Shown here: piece by piece, positions 53,311 to 62,497 of the stretch
How positions within the stretch are numbered: the first letter of the stretch is position 1
Layout of the letters: every line of letters starts with the position of its first letter
NCBI GenBank assembly: GCA_965224525.1
Contig: OZ245050.1
Coordinates: forward strand, 2,356,001 to 2,420,000
Source of the DNA: Granulosicoccus sp036478565
GTDB taxonomy: Bacteria; Pseudomonadota; Gammaproteobacteria; Granulosicoccales; Granulosicoccaceae
DNA: 64,000 bases
Direction of reading: 5' to 3'
Position numbers and translations under genes: made by a program
Notes under the pieces: model-generated
Databases searched by the model: none
Told to the model about the DNA's origin: nothing
What the model saw: the letters and a program-made list of their open reading frames with translations, nothing else

Positions 53311-54177
53311 ATGAAAAAAACCATTGCGCTGTGCCTTTTCTGTTGTACGCCTGCTGTCATTCTCGCCGGACCAGCCACACTACAGGCCAATCAATTGCTG
53401 GGAACATCAGAAAACGCCGGACAATGTCTTGATCTATCGCTCGGCAGCGAAGATTTTGGTGGTATCAATGAAAACTCCTGGCGGCAGTGGCTGGGTAGCT
53501 CAAGCCTGGCTTTTGCCACCAACCCGCAGATGCTGGCGCAGGAAACTACCGATGATGGCCGCCGTAGTTTGCGACAGAAACTGGTCCCGTCCAGCAAAGG
53601 CTCGTCGCGCGTCATGGCGAGAGCCAGCCTGCAGCCAGCCAGTACCTACCAGCTGAAACAATCTATCTATCTGGAAGACGGTTTTGACTGGGGCGGTAAG
53701 CATGAAGGCGGCAAACTCGGTTTTGGATTAAGTGGCGGCTCTTCACCTACCGGCGGTCACCAGCGAACCGATGGTTTCTCTACCCGCTTCATGTGGCGTG
53801 GCAATGGTGATGGCTCGGCCCATATTGCCGTATACACCTACTCCGCAGATCGAACTAATCAGGCCTATGGCACCGACTTACCACTCAAGGGCTTCAGTGT
53901 GCCGGTAGGTGAATGGTTCGAACTGACCCTGGAAGTAAAAGTCAATTCAGCTACCGATCGCGCTGATGGTTCGGTGCGAGCCTGGGCAAATGGTGATTTG
54001 TATCTGGAAGAAAACGATATACTCTGGCAGTCCTCGGGTGGTGATCCAAGTGTTCAACACCTGATGTTTTCCACGTTTTATGGCGGTAGCGATTCCAGTT
54101 GGTCACCTGATGAAACCACCTATATACGCTTTGCTGACATTTGCTGGGCACCGGTTGTAGACACTGAGGAATTCTAA
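53311..54177 (+). CDS. PL14-like lyase, single-domain
   Basis: 288 residues: signal peptide (MKKTIALCLFCCTPAVILAG) and the PL14-like domain only (about 36-283). It is a clear paralogue of the two upstream genes but more diverged: FDWGGKHEGGKLGFGLSGG, FSTRFMWRGNGDGSAHIA, GEWFELTLEVKVNS and SWSPDETTYIRFADICWAP. Probably the older member. It converges with the GT2 gene 65 bp away. Confidence 0.8.
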   Translation: MKKTIALCLFCCTPAVILAGPATLQANQLLGTSENAGQCLDLSLGSEDFGGINENSWRQWLGSSSLAFATNPQMLAQETTDDGRRSLRQKLVPSSKGSSRVMARASLQPASTYQLKQSIYLEDGFDWGGKHEGGKLGFGLSGGSSPTGGHQRTDGFSTRFMWRGNGDGSAHIAVYTYSADRTNQAYGTDLPLKGFSVPVGEWFELTLEVKVNSATDRADGSVRAWANGDLYLEENDILWQSSGGDPSVQHLMFSTFYGGSDSSWSPDETTYIRFADICWAPVVDTEEF

Positions 54178-54241
54178 AAGAACAAGAAAACTTTGTGTAG
54201 CGCGTTAATGCGTTGATCCAGACACGACGCAAATGGCTGCG

Positions 54242-55165
54242 CTATTGGTACAGCGGCCTATCCGGTTGCCACAGTTTCCCGAGGTTGGAAAATGCACGTT
54301 TCATCCAGTCGCCAGCGCGCTGATGGCGAAACAGGATCAACACTAAAGCCAGACAAAGTGAACCGAGAAACACCAACGCTGCTTTCAAAACAAACAAGGC
54401 AACTGATGAAATTTCTCCCCGCGCTTGCATGATGCGCCGATAGTTACTTCCCTGACTCATGCTGCGTCTGATGACATAGCGCACGGTAGATTTTTCCAAT
54501 GGGATGTCTTCTTCTACCAGCGCCTCCTCAACCCAGCGGATTGTAATGCCGGCATCTTTTAAACGCAGAAAAAACTCAGTATCTCCACCACCCGTTTTAC
54601 CAAAACCCGGGTCGAAGCGTGTTTTTCCAGCAGCTTCCAGGTCAATCAGAAAATTACCGCTGGCGATAAAATCGACTTTATCACCTGTTTTCAAGCCGCG
54701 ACCATTGTGCACATCTATCTGACGGATCCAGTGAGCCACTCCAGGTTGGTAGATTGGTTCTATGGGCCCTCCGACGATGGGGCTGGCCAACTGCTGATGA
54801 CCCGATACCAATGCACTTAACCAGCTTTCTATCGGGTACTCATCATCATCGACAACCGCCATGAGCCGATGGCTGGCATTTTCCATCAGTAAGTTTCTGC
54901 CCACCGTAATATTGTTCTCTGGAGAGTCAACAACTCGCCAGCTACAAACATCGGCAATCCCGGAGTTTGCAACCTCCTGACGCACTGCATCACCGTGTGA
55001 TTCGCCACTGTTGTTTGTTACCAGCAATTCCACCTCGCCGCCATAGTGACGTATAGCTGGCGCAAGAAACTTCAATAACTTGGCAAAAGCAACGGTACGA
55101 CGCGCATGCGTAACAACGCCAATCGTTATCGGCGACACACCGTCAGATGTATTGACTTCAACCAT
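54242..55165 (-). CDS. Glycosyltransferase family 2 with C-terminal membrane segment
   Basis: 307 residues from the ATG at 55165 (GAGG 7 bp upstream). GT-A fold with THARRTVAFAKLL at the start, the DxD-type VVDDDEYP near residue 105 and a GGGDTEFFLRLKDAG acceptor-side motif near 193. One membrane segment near the C-terminus (FVLKAALVFLGSLCLALVLIL). It adds a sugar to the lipid-linked repeat unit. Resembles ExoM-type enzymes; donor unknown. Confidence 0.85.
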   Translation of the reverse strand: MVEVNTSDGVSPITIGVVTHARRTVAFAKLLKFLAPAIRHYGGEVELLVTNNSGESHGDAVRQEVANSGIADVCSWRVVDSPENNITVGRNLLMENASHRLMAVVDDDEYPIESWLSALVSGHQQLASPIVGGPIEPIYQPGVAHWIRQIDVHNGRGLKTGDKVDFIASGNFLIDLEAAGKTRFDPGFGKTGGGDTEFFLRLKDAGITIRWVEEALVEEDIPLEKSTVRYVIRRSMSQGSNYRRIMQARGEISSVALFVLKAALVFLGSLCLALVLILFRHQRAGDWMKRAFSNLGKLWQPDRPLYQ

Positions 55166-55236
55166 CAATTCGCCTCACGACTCGAGCACCCCTGAAATAG
55201 CCCGACGGTTGGCCGGCCTCTGCCTTATCCAATGCA

Positions 55237-56448
55237 TCACGTTACCCCCGCCTCATCGAGTGCGGCCTCAATACGACTGACATCCAGATAGTAGTTGCCA
55301 TAATATCGATTCAATCGGCTCAGCACTCTACGACTTTTAAAAATGATATACCGATAATGAAAGTCCAGGTGTGCACCGATTGTGGTGTAGAAGTAATTAA
55401 TATAGCTATCAGGCAAGAGCTCCAACATACATATCCCACTCGGACAAAACATGAGATTAGTTAGCCCTGCACCTGTCAGGCTGACTACACATTCGGCTTC
55501 AGCGAACAATTTAACCTTGCCGGCAAAGTCGTATTTGCTTAGCTCTACACTATCAAATCCACGTCGTTCAAGTGCGGCAATAATGGTTGCTTCATTTGTG
55601 AATTTGCGGCTGTTTGCATCGCGTCGCGAAACATAAAGCCGGCGCGCGCGTTTTACGGGTTGTGATTGCTCGTTATTCCCGAAAAGAGCCTGTCGATAGT
55701 CGTCAATCATCCAGCCGGGAACTACCGATGAATTCTTGCCGCGCGGTGTTGAAGTGCAGATCAGGTGCTCAAAAGAAACCACATCAAGTGGATCCAGCTC
55801 TACCAGTTTTCCCAGCGGAATGCCCAGCGCCAGTAAACTCTCTCGCTGAAAGTCGTACCGTAACCGCGGCACTATAAAATGATCAAACGAATCCAATGGA
55901 TAAAATCGCGTAATCAAGAACAAGCGTGATAGCCCGTCAACCAACCAGTGCCCATAGTTACCGGCAGTATTCTCCACATTTCCATACAAACACGCGGACA
56001 GACCGCTAACCGAGCGATCAACACCGAACGGCAAACGCTGCATAGGTGTTAACAACGCAGCCCACCGCGCTGTTGCGTATTTACGTGTCGAGAAATCGTC
56101 CTGCCGTAAACCAGCGCCATCAAATACTGATAGATGAGTTGTCCCGTTGGTACAAACAATACCCTGCTTGAATTTAGCAATCTGATAGCGATACGTTGTT
56201 TGTAAGTGACCTGAACGTGTCAGCTGATCTTCGCGATAGGGTGTTGTGGTGCGAGCGACAATCTCAGTAGCGAGTTTTATTCTTGACTCATACAGCCAAT
56301 CGTCTACCTGGGTTGGGCCAGATGGCCCGGTGGCATGTTTCTGCGTGACGTTGCTCTGCTTTTTCCAGTCAGCGGCTTTGCGCCTCTCGGCCAGCAACCA
56401 CTGCAGCTTGGCACGCTTTGACCCTGGCATGAACGACAGCAAACTCAA
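55237..56448 (-). CDS. Glycosyltransferase family 61 protein
   Basis: 403 residues from a TTG that overlaps the stop of the upstream GT4 gene and has GGAGG 10 bp before it; an ATG at 56430 is the alternative. The GT61 (DUF563) marks are YGHWLVDGLSRLFLI near residue 165, RRLYVSRRDANSRKFTNEA and VVSLTGAGLTNLMFCPSG. Bacterial GT61 enzymes occur in EPS and capsule loci. Donor unknown. Confidence 0.85.
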   Translation of the reverse strand: MSLLSFMPGSKRAKLQWLLAERRKAADWKKQSNVTQKHATGPSGPTQVDDWLYESRIKLATEIVARTTTPYREDQLTRSGHLQTTYRYQIAKFKQGIVCTNGTTHLSVFDGAGLRQDDFSTRKYATARWAALLTPMQRLPFGVDRSVSGLSACLYGNVENTAGNYGHWLVDGLSRLFLITRFYPLDSFDHFIVPRLRYDFQRESLLALGIPLGKLVELDPLDVVSFEHLICTSTPRGKNSSVVPGWMIDDYRQALFGNNEQSQPVKRARRLYVSRRDANSRKFTNEATIIAALERRGFDSVELSKYDFAGKVKLFAEAECVVSLTGAGLTNLMFCPSGICMLELLPDSYINYFYTTIGAHLDFHYRYIIFKSRRVLSRLNRYYGNYYLDVSRIEAALDEAGVT

Positions 56449-57542
56449 TGGTTGCGCGCCTCCGCATAAACCTCAGTAACACCAGCTATAAAATTTTCAA
56501 CCATATTTTCGATAGTATAGCGCCCTGCACTATCGGCACAGGCAGACTGTAGCCGTTCGGCAAGCCCTGGTTCCTGAACAAACCGGAGCATCAGCTGCGC
56601 ATAGGTTTCAGCATTGCCGGCTTTACTGTCGATCAAAGCATTGACATCGCGTTCGAGGTAGGCAATTTCGGGGCTATGCTGCCCCACATCCGAGGTAATT
56701 ACCGGACAACGGAAATGGAAGGAATCAATAGCTACCAGACCAACTAGACCTGGCATTAAAATTGCCTGACTGCTGGCAAGCATTTTATCGCGTTCGACTC
56801 CATACAGCGCGCCATGATAACGCAGCCAGGGCGAGTTGACAGCAGCCGATTCAATCTCGTGCTGCAATGGGCCTTCTCCCACGACGTGTAATTTAAAATC
56901 TTCTACTTGCGCAGCCACCCGGGTTGCAGCATCAAGCATCAGATCCAGCCGTTTGTCGGCATACAGCCCTCCGATGTATAAAAACTGGTTAGCTGTTTTT
57001 TCAAAACTGACTTCGCCAAGGTCAGGCGTTTTCAGGGTGTTGTTAACCACTGTAATTAACGTATCATCAACTTCTTGGCGCAACAGACTTTGACGCGAAA
57101 TTTCTGTATAGGCAAACCAGCGCGATACTTTTCGTAACATGGCTTTCTTGACAGCGCGCGATACACCAAGTTCATGCTTGGTCTGAAAATTTTCGCCATG
57201 CCCAAAATAACTGTAGTGAATGTAGCCCAGGCGTGACGCCGCATAGAGCAAATAATTGTCTATAAGTTTTGCCGCATGCTCCACCACAACCAGATCATTA
57301 CGTCGAACGTGTTTAATTGCGCCTTGCCAATACAGGTAACGTCCGGCAATTTTCACTATACGGCTATTGACCTGCCGCCCCCACTCCGGGAATTCCATAC
57401 GCACCTTGGACTTCTCATAGGGGTCTGGTGGGCCGTAAATCAATTCAAAACCAATATCGCGCGCTGCCAGTTCCGAACGTAGTCTTTCAAAAAACGGCAA
57501 ACGATAGTGTGGTACAAATTTCTGTACAAAGACAACTCGCAT
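56445..57542 (-). CDS. Glycosyltransferase family 4 protein
   Basis: 365 residues, GT-B fold. FVQKFVPHYRLPFFERLR at the start is the acceptor side. The donor domain has FLYIGGLYADKRLDLMLDA and the E-x7-E region as MPGLVGLVAIDSFHF, where the usual Glu residues are partly changed. It starts 15 bp after the ligase gene stop and overlaps the GT61 gene, so the transferases are translated together. Confidence 0.87.
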   Translation of the reverse strand: MRVVFVQKFVPHYRLPFFERLRSELAARDIGFELIYGPPDPYEKSKVRMEFPEWGRQVNSRIVKIAGRYLYWQGAIKHVRRNDLVVVEHAAKLIDNYLLYAASRLGYIHYSYFGHGENFQTKHELGVSRAVKKAMLRKVSRWFAYTEISRQSLLRQEVDDTLITVVNNTLKTPDLGEVSFEKTANQFLYIGGLYADKRLDLMLDAATRVAAQVEDFKLHVVGEGPLQHEIESAAVNSPWLRYHGALYGVERDKMLASSQAILMPGLVGLVAIDSFHFRCPVITSDVGQHSPEIAYLERDVNALIDSKAGNAETYAQLMLRFVQEPGLAERLQSACADSAGRYTIENMVENFIAGVTEVYAEARNH

Positions 57543-57556
57543 GGTTTAGTCCGGGT

Positions 57557-59110
57557 TTAGGCCCACCGCAAGGATTTACGATTATTCCGACGCTTTGCCG
57601 ACGCTTGCCGTGGGGTACGCCGCACATTGCCAGCAGGCCCGTACCAGGTTAGCAATACAAACGCACAGACATATATCTGCCACTGTTCGCTCAACGGTCG
57701 CATCAGGGAGTACTCGCTTAAATTTAACAGCAGCAGGATTATCAGCGGCATGATCATGGGGAAAACCGCTGCATCACGCCTAAAAGCCAAAGAAAACTCC
57801 CGTGTAAATCGCGCCAGGTTGTACACCACCAGCGATAAAAGCACAACACCACCACTGACCATCGTATCCAAAAATCCATTGTGGTAGTGATTGAATGAAA
57901 TATCGAATTCACTAACTGCCTTAACCGATGTATGGCTATCAAAACCCCAGCCAAACCAGGGGTGCTGCGCAATGGCTGCACGGGCAATTCCCCATAGTTC
58001 GGTGCGCCCAGTCAGGGTTGCATCTTTACCCAGACTTTCGGTAACAAGCAACAGAATTTTCGCAGGCGTTGTATAGATAAGTACGGCTAATATTGTCATG
58101 ACGGCCAGCAAGGCTATCGCTGTGTTCATTGCCGATCGCACAGATGTTGAAACCGCTGCCAACAACCGCATCCACAGCAAAATTGCGGCCAAAATAAACA
58201 CGGTTGCCAAGGCAGTACCACTACCTGAAATAATGATGCTAAACGAGAATACAAGCATTGAAAACAAGGCAAATGATTTGCGGCGAAAAGAGGCCCGCCG
58301 AGTGAATGCCAGACAGCCTGCAGCCCACATGCCCAGTACTGCCGAACCGCCCAACGTATTCGGATTACCTAACAAGCCGCCGTAGCGTTGATTTGACCCA
58401 AGGAAACCAGGGATATCAACGCCATAACCAAATAACAGGAAAAAACTGGCCAAGTGCAAACCGAACAGAGGCACGAGCACAACCATGTAAAAGTTTTGAT
58501 AGCGAAGCGCCTCTGGCTGCCCCAGAGCAAACAACATTGATACCAGGATAGAAACCAGTATCAGAATGGAATTGGTAATCACCTTGCCCGGTTCAATGCT
58601 ATAAATTACGCCGCACAGCAATACCAGTATCAACAGTAACAGGTGTGGCCATTGGCGAAAATAGGCAACTATTTCACGCCAATTCAGAAGACAGAGCGCA
58701 AAGGCGAATAGATAGATGCCTGCTTGCACTTTCTTCTTCAAGGACTCTGCCGGCTCTCGTCGATCATCCTCAACCGGTACAGGCATGTCACTGTAAAAAA
58801 GACTGTCAGCAGCGTTAAGTAAATGCGTCAACACCAGATAGTCAGTACTGGTAGACAGCAACAACAAAGAAAGCGGCAACGCCAAAAACCATGGTGAGGC
58901 CAGCATACTGCTTAGCTGGCGACGTACATAGATCACAATGTTAACTAAAAAAACCAGCCCCCAGGGCTGGAGCCGCGCTCGCCACTTCGATGCCTGTCCG
59001 CTGTCTTTGCGACCAAATATTCCTGTTTGCTCGCGTCGAATATCGACATTGCCGAGGTAACGGGAACGAGTACGACGCCGTTTGTTAGCGCTTGACTGTG
59101 ACGCGCTCAC
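57557..59110 (-). CDS. O-antigen ligase/polymerase family membrane protein
   Basis: 517 residues from the GTG at 59110, chosen because CTGGAG lies 5 bp upstream; a TTG at 59146 would overlap rfbF. About 11 membrane segments, with a large periplasmic loop and the Wzy_C signature GRTELWGIARAAIAQHPWFG near residue 390, plus the HNGFLDTMVSGG motif. It is either the Wzy-type polymerase for the repeat unit or a ligase. A polymerase is more likely, as no other one is in the locus. Confidence 0.85.
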   Translation of the reverse strand: MSASQSSANKRRRTRSRYLGNVDIRREQTGIFGRKDSGQASKWRARLQPWGLVFLVNIVIYVRRQLSSMLASPWFLALPLSLLLLSTSTDYLVLTHLLNAADSLFYSDMPVPVEDDRREPAESLKKKVQAGIYLFAFALCLLNWREIVAYFRQWPHLLLLILVLLCGVIYSIEPGKVITNSILILVSILVSMLFALGQPEALRYQNFYMVVLVPLFGLHLASFFLLFGYGVDIPGFLGSNQRYGGLLGNPNTLGGSAVLGMWAAGCLAFTRRASFRRKSFALFSMLVFSFSIIISGSGTALATVFILAAILLWMRLLAAVSTSVRSAMNTAIALLAVMTILAVLIYTTPAKILLLVTESLGKDATLTGRTELWGIARAAIAQHPWFGWGFDSHTSVKAVSEFDISFNHYHNGFLDTMVSGGVVLLSLVVYNLARFTREFSLAFRRDAAVFPMIMPLIILLLLNLSEYSLMRPLSEQWQIYVCAFVLLTWYGPAGNVRRTPRQASAKRRNNRKSLRWA

Positions 59111-59146
59111 GATAGCTCCAGTTCGCAGCAAATAACTGACACGCAA

Positions 59147-59920
59147 TCACCATACTTTCCACGGTGGATTTGGCTTGGCCCAAAGCTCTTCCAGATAGCT
59201 TTTATCTCGCAATGTATCCATAGGTTGCCAAAAACCGTTATGACGAAACGCATTTAGTCTGCCAAGTTCGGCAACGCGTTCCAATGGCTCCGCTTCCCAA
59301 ACGGTGTCTTCAGCTTCGATAAAATCGATGACCTCCGGTTCGCAAACAAAAAAACCGCCATTTACCCAGGCACCGTCACCGGCAGGCTTCTCATGAAACG
59401 AATCGATGCGATTATCATCGGCAGCCAGTGCAATCGCACCGAAGCGGCCAGGAGGTTGCACTGCCGTTAGCGTTACCAGGCTTTTTTCCTGTTGGTGAAA
59501 TTTAACAAGCTCGGTGACATTGACATCTGAGACACCATCGCCATAGGTAAGGCAAAATGGTGAATCGTCGATATGATCACGTACTTGCCGAATACGGCCA
59601 CCCGTCATCGCCGATTCGCCCGTATCAATCAACGATATTGTCCATGGTTCAGCCTCATCGTTGAGCACTTCTATCTTATTACTGCGCAAATCTATACGCA
59701 CGTTGGATCGACGTATCAGGTAGTTGGCAAAAAACTCCTTGACCATGTGTCCCTTGTAGCCGAGGCATACGACAAAGTCGTTATAACCATGCGCTGAATA
59801 GATTTTCATGATGTGCCACAGGATCGGCATGCTGCCAATCTCGACCATCGGTTTTGGCCGAACACTGGTCTCTTCGCTGATACGAGTACCAAGGCCACCA
59901 GCCAGAATCACTACCTTCAT
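59147..59920 (-). CDS. rfbF: Glucose-1-phosphate cytidylyltransferase
   Basis: Makes CDP-glucose from CTP and Glc-1-P. 257 residues from the ATG at 59920 (AAGGA 8 bp upstream), exactly the usual RfbF length. ILAGGLGTRISEETSVRPKPM is the nucleotide-binding opening; YGDGVSDVNVTELV and GAWVNGGFFVCEPEV follow. Partner rfbG is directly upstream on the same strand. Confidence 0.95.
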   Translation of the reverse strand: MKVVILAGGLGTRISEETSVRPKPMVEIGSMPILWHIMKIYSAHGYNDFVVCLGYKGHMVKEFFANYLIRRSNVRIDLRSNKIEVLNDEAEPWTISLIDTGESAMTGGRIRQVRDHIDDSPFCLTYGDGVSDVNVTELVKFHQQEKSLVTLTAVQPPGRFGAIALAADDNRIDSFHEKPAGDGAWVNGGFFVCEPEVIDFIEAEDTVWEAEPLERVAELGRLNAFRHNGFWQPMDTLRDKSYLEELWAKPNPPWKVW

Positions 59921-59987
59921 GTCATTTGTCCTTCGCCAGGCGCTGCCTTTGCACGCAGGTAGAAAAATGCGTGTACTGTGAGAAAAT

Positions 59988-61151
59988 TCAAACCGGCTCT
60001 CCATCCATTGAAGATGCCGTTGCATTAGCCGCCTGTGCCGCAGGTGTCTTGCCGCTCATGGCAGGTTTGCTTAACAGAAGCCCTGCATCTGCGCGAAACT
60101 CCGCTATTGCCTGTAGCGAATGTGACTGCATATCGCCACCATCCAGCCAAGCTGTTTGCCAGCGCACTATTTTTTCCAACGAATCGTCCAAAGACCATAC
60201 TGGCCGCCAACCCAGTCGATCGTTGGCTTTGGCGCAATCAAGTTTCAGATAGTGTGCCTCGTGAGGTTGTTTTGAACCATCGAGTTGCCACTGACCGCCA
60301 CCTGGCCAATAGCCGATCAAAGACTCGACAATCCACTCAACTGTTTTCGCGCTGTCTTCACGCGGACCAAAATTCCACGAATCAGCCCAGGACTCCCCAT
60401 CGACGATCAGTCGTTCGGCAAGCATCAAATAACCTGCAAGCGGTTCAAGTACATGTTGCCATGGCCGTATTGCTAATGGGTTTCTGACAACAATCGGTTT
60501 TTTTTCAGCCAGATCGCGCAATATATCCGGTACCAGCCGGTCTGCGGACCAATCGCCGCCGCCAATCACATTGCCGGCACGCGCGGTTGCAACCGAACAC
60601 TGCCGACCGTCCTGCCCGTTAACACCCAGGTAGGACAACCGCCATGCCTGCGTTACCAGTTCGGCACACGCTTTACTGGCGCTGTATGGATCATGACCAC
60701 CGAGCGATTCATGTTCGCGGTATCCCCAATGCCATTCACGATTCAGGTAACACTTGTCGCTGGTGACAATGACTACCGCCGCAACGCTACTGCATGAACG
60801 GACGGCCTCCAGCAGATTGACCGTACCCAGCACATTGGTTTCAAAGGTCGTGACTGGCTCATCGTAAGACAATCTCACCAGTGGTTGCGCTGCCAAATGA
60901 AATACAACATCTGGTTTGAAATCTGCCATCGACCGTGCCAGCACCTGCCGATCCCGAATATCGTCAATCTGTGAATCGCAGGTTTCACTAATTCGTGCAA
61001 GCTCAAACAGACTTGGCTCGGTACTTGGCTCCAGCGCATAACCCTTGACAGTCGCACCGAGGCTGTTTAACCAAAGCGCCAGCCAACCACCTTTAAAGCC
61101 TGTGTGCCCCGTGATGAAAACTCGTTTGCCGGCCCAGAATTCTGCGTTCAT
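59988..61151 (-). CDS. rfbG: CDP-glucose 4,6-dehydratase
   Basis: Gives CDP-4-keto-6-deoxyglucose. 387 residues. ITGHTGFKGGWLALWLNSLG at the N-terminus, HLAAQPLVRLSYDEP, the active YxxxK in DPYSASKACAEL, and RAGNVIGGGDWSADRLVPD are diagnostic. It overlaps the SAF oxidoreductase gene by 4 bp. The C-terminal 25 residues are low-complexity and unusual. Confidence 0.94.
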   Translation of the reverse strand: MNAEFWAGKRVFITGHTGFKGGWLALWLNSLGATVKGYALEPSTEPSLFELARISETCDSQIDDIRDRQVLARSMADFKPDVVFHLAAQPLVRLSYDEPVTTFETNVLGTVNLLEAVRSCSSVAAVVIVTSDKCYLNREWHWGYREHESLGGHDPYSASKACAELVTQAWRLSYLGVNGQDGRQCSVATARAGNVIGGGDWSADRLVPDILRDLAEKKPIVVRNPLAIRPWQHVLEPLAGYLMLAERLIVDGESWADSWNFGPREDSAKTVEWIVESLIGYWPGGGQWQLDGSKQPHEAHYLKLDCAKANDRLGWRPVWSLDDSLEKIVRWQTAWLDGGDMQSHSLQAIAEFRADAGLLLSKPAMSGKTPAAQAANATASSMDGEPV

Positions 61152-62497
61152 AACAATCCGTTACTGCTGGTTGAGGTGGAGTTTTGCATCGTTGAGAAAT
61201 ACTGATCCTGTTCGATGCGTAACTGTGTTGCAACGCGCCCCTTTGGCAGTGTGACGTCTGCATAGCAAAGTGGCGTGTCGCGGCTCACATCACGCTTCAA
61301 TACACAGCCCTCAGCCAGCCCCATGGGCAAAAGATTTTGCTCGGCAGTTTTACGGGCAGTTTCGCATACACCGTAGGTAGAAAACCCACCTAAACCATCA
61401 ATAACATCACCTGTAGACAGATTTGTTTTTGCCAGAGTCAGTACCTCGACGCAAGGGGCCGCAATCGGCGTGATAGCCAGGTCGTCAAACAACACCAGTC
61501 GTGCAATGGACAGGGCAACTTCGAACACCGTCAAATGATACGGTGTATAAAAACTGTAGAGCGGTCCATCACCCAGTTTGCCATAACGCAGGTAGTGCGC
61601 TTGCATGGCTTGATCTGAAGCACTGCCATGCTCAGGCACTGCTGCAAATACAAAGACACCGGGGCCAGGAGTTGGCCCAACCGCATAGTCGACAACGCCG
61701 CCCAGATTACGTAACTCGTCAACATCGAAGCGAGTAGTCAGCTCATCGACATGACCCGTGTGTTGCAAACCCAGCATGCCTCGTTTTACTACAGACATAC
61801 CAGTAGCATTTGCAACGATGGCTTGTTCAAAGGATATTTTGGTGCCATCAGCAAAACTTGTCACCATGGTTGCACTTTGCCCCCATTGTTTTGCAAAACT
61901 GGCTTGCGTTTGCGGATTCCGATAACGATCTTCCAGACCCTTAATATTGCCGCAGACCAGCGGTTCCAAGCCTATGGTCTTGACGAATCGATACAAATTG
62001 ATCTGTGCAGCAGGCTGGTCACCATCGCACCCAGTCAGTGCCACCCCGGCCTCGCGTGCTTTATGAGCCAGCCACGGGCCCACTGTGGCGTCCAGTTCAG
62101 CATTCATGTTTACAACGGGTTTACCGCAGGCTATTGCCGCGCTAATTACCCGAGCACCGAATTCGACGTGACCTGTTGCTTCAACTAGCACATCAATAAC
62201 ATCGCTTTCACAGAGCGCCAGCGAGTTCGAGCTAATGGCGGCTACGTTGCTTGCGAAGGCCTCTGCCAATGATTCGGCATCTGACACTTCCTTGCAGTGC
62301 GGTATACCAGCTTCTGCCCATACAGCGGCAGCGTGAGAAAGCGTGCGGTTGGCGATAGCCACGACTACCATACCCGGCGTGTGATTCATTATCTGATTGA
62401 CAATTCCGCGGCACATGAAACCGGCACCAACTATGCCGACCCGAACAGGCTTGCCAGCCTCGGCACGGCGACGCAATGCCTCGTCAATGATAATCAT
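61148..62497 (-). CDS. NAD(P)-dependent oxidoreductase with SAF domain
   Basis: 449 residues. The N-terminal Rossmann domain (VGIVGAGFMCRGIVNQI) is of the homoserine dehydrogenase-like type, with VLVEATGHVEFG and NMNAELDATVG further on. A SAF-type domain lies near residues 385-430 (LLPMGLAEGCVLKRDVSRDT). Genes of this type occur with rfbFG in some polysaccharide loci. The substrate is not known to me; reduction of a CDP-keto sugar or its branched product is a guess. It overlaps wcaJ by one base and rfbG by four. Confidence 0.8.
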   Translation of the reverse strand: MIIIDEALRRRAEAGKPVRVGIVGAGFMCRGIVNQIMNHTPGMVVVAIANRTLSHAAAVWAEAGIPHCKEVSDAESLAEAFASNVAAISSNSLALCESDVIDVLVEATGHVEFGARVISAAIACGKPVVNMNAELDATVGPWLAHKAREAGVALTGCDGDQPAAQINLYRFVKTIGLEPLVCGNIKGLEDRYRNPQTQASFAKQWGQSATMVTSFADGTKISFEQAIVANATGMSVVKRGMLGLQHTGHVDELTTRFDVDELRNLGGVVDYAVGPTPGPGVFVFAAVPEHGSASDQAMQAHYLRYGKLGDGPLYSFYTPYHLTVFEVALSIARLVLFDDLAITPIAAPCVEVLTLAKTNLSTGDVIDGLGGFSTYGVCETARKTAEQNLLPMGLAEGCVLKRDVSRDTPLCYADVTLPKGRVATQLRIEQDQYFSTMQNSTSTSSNGLL

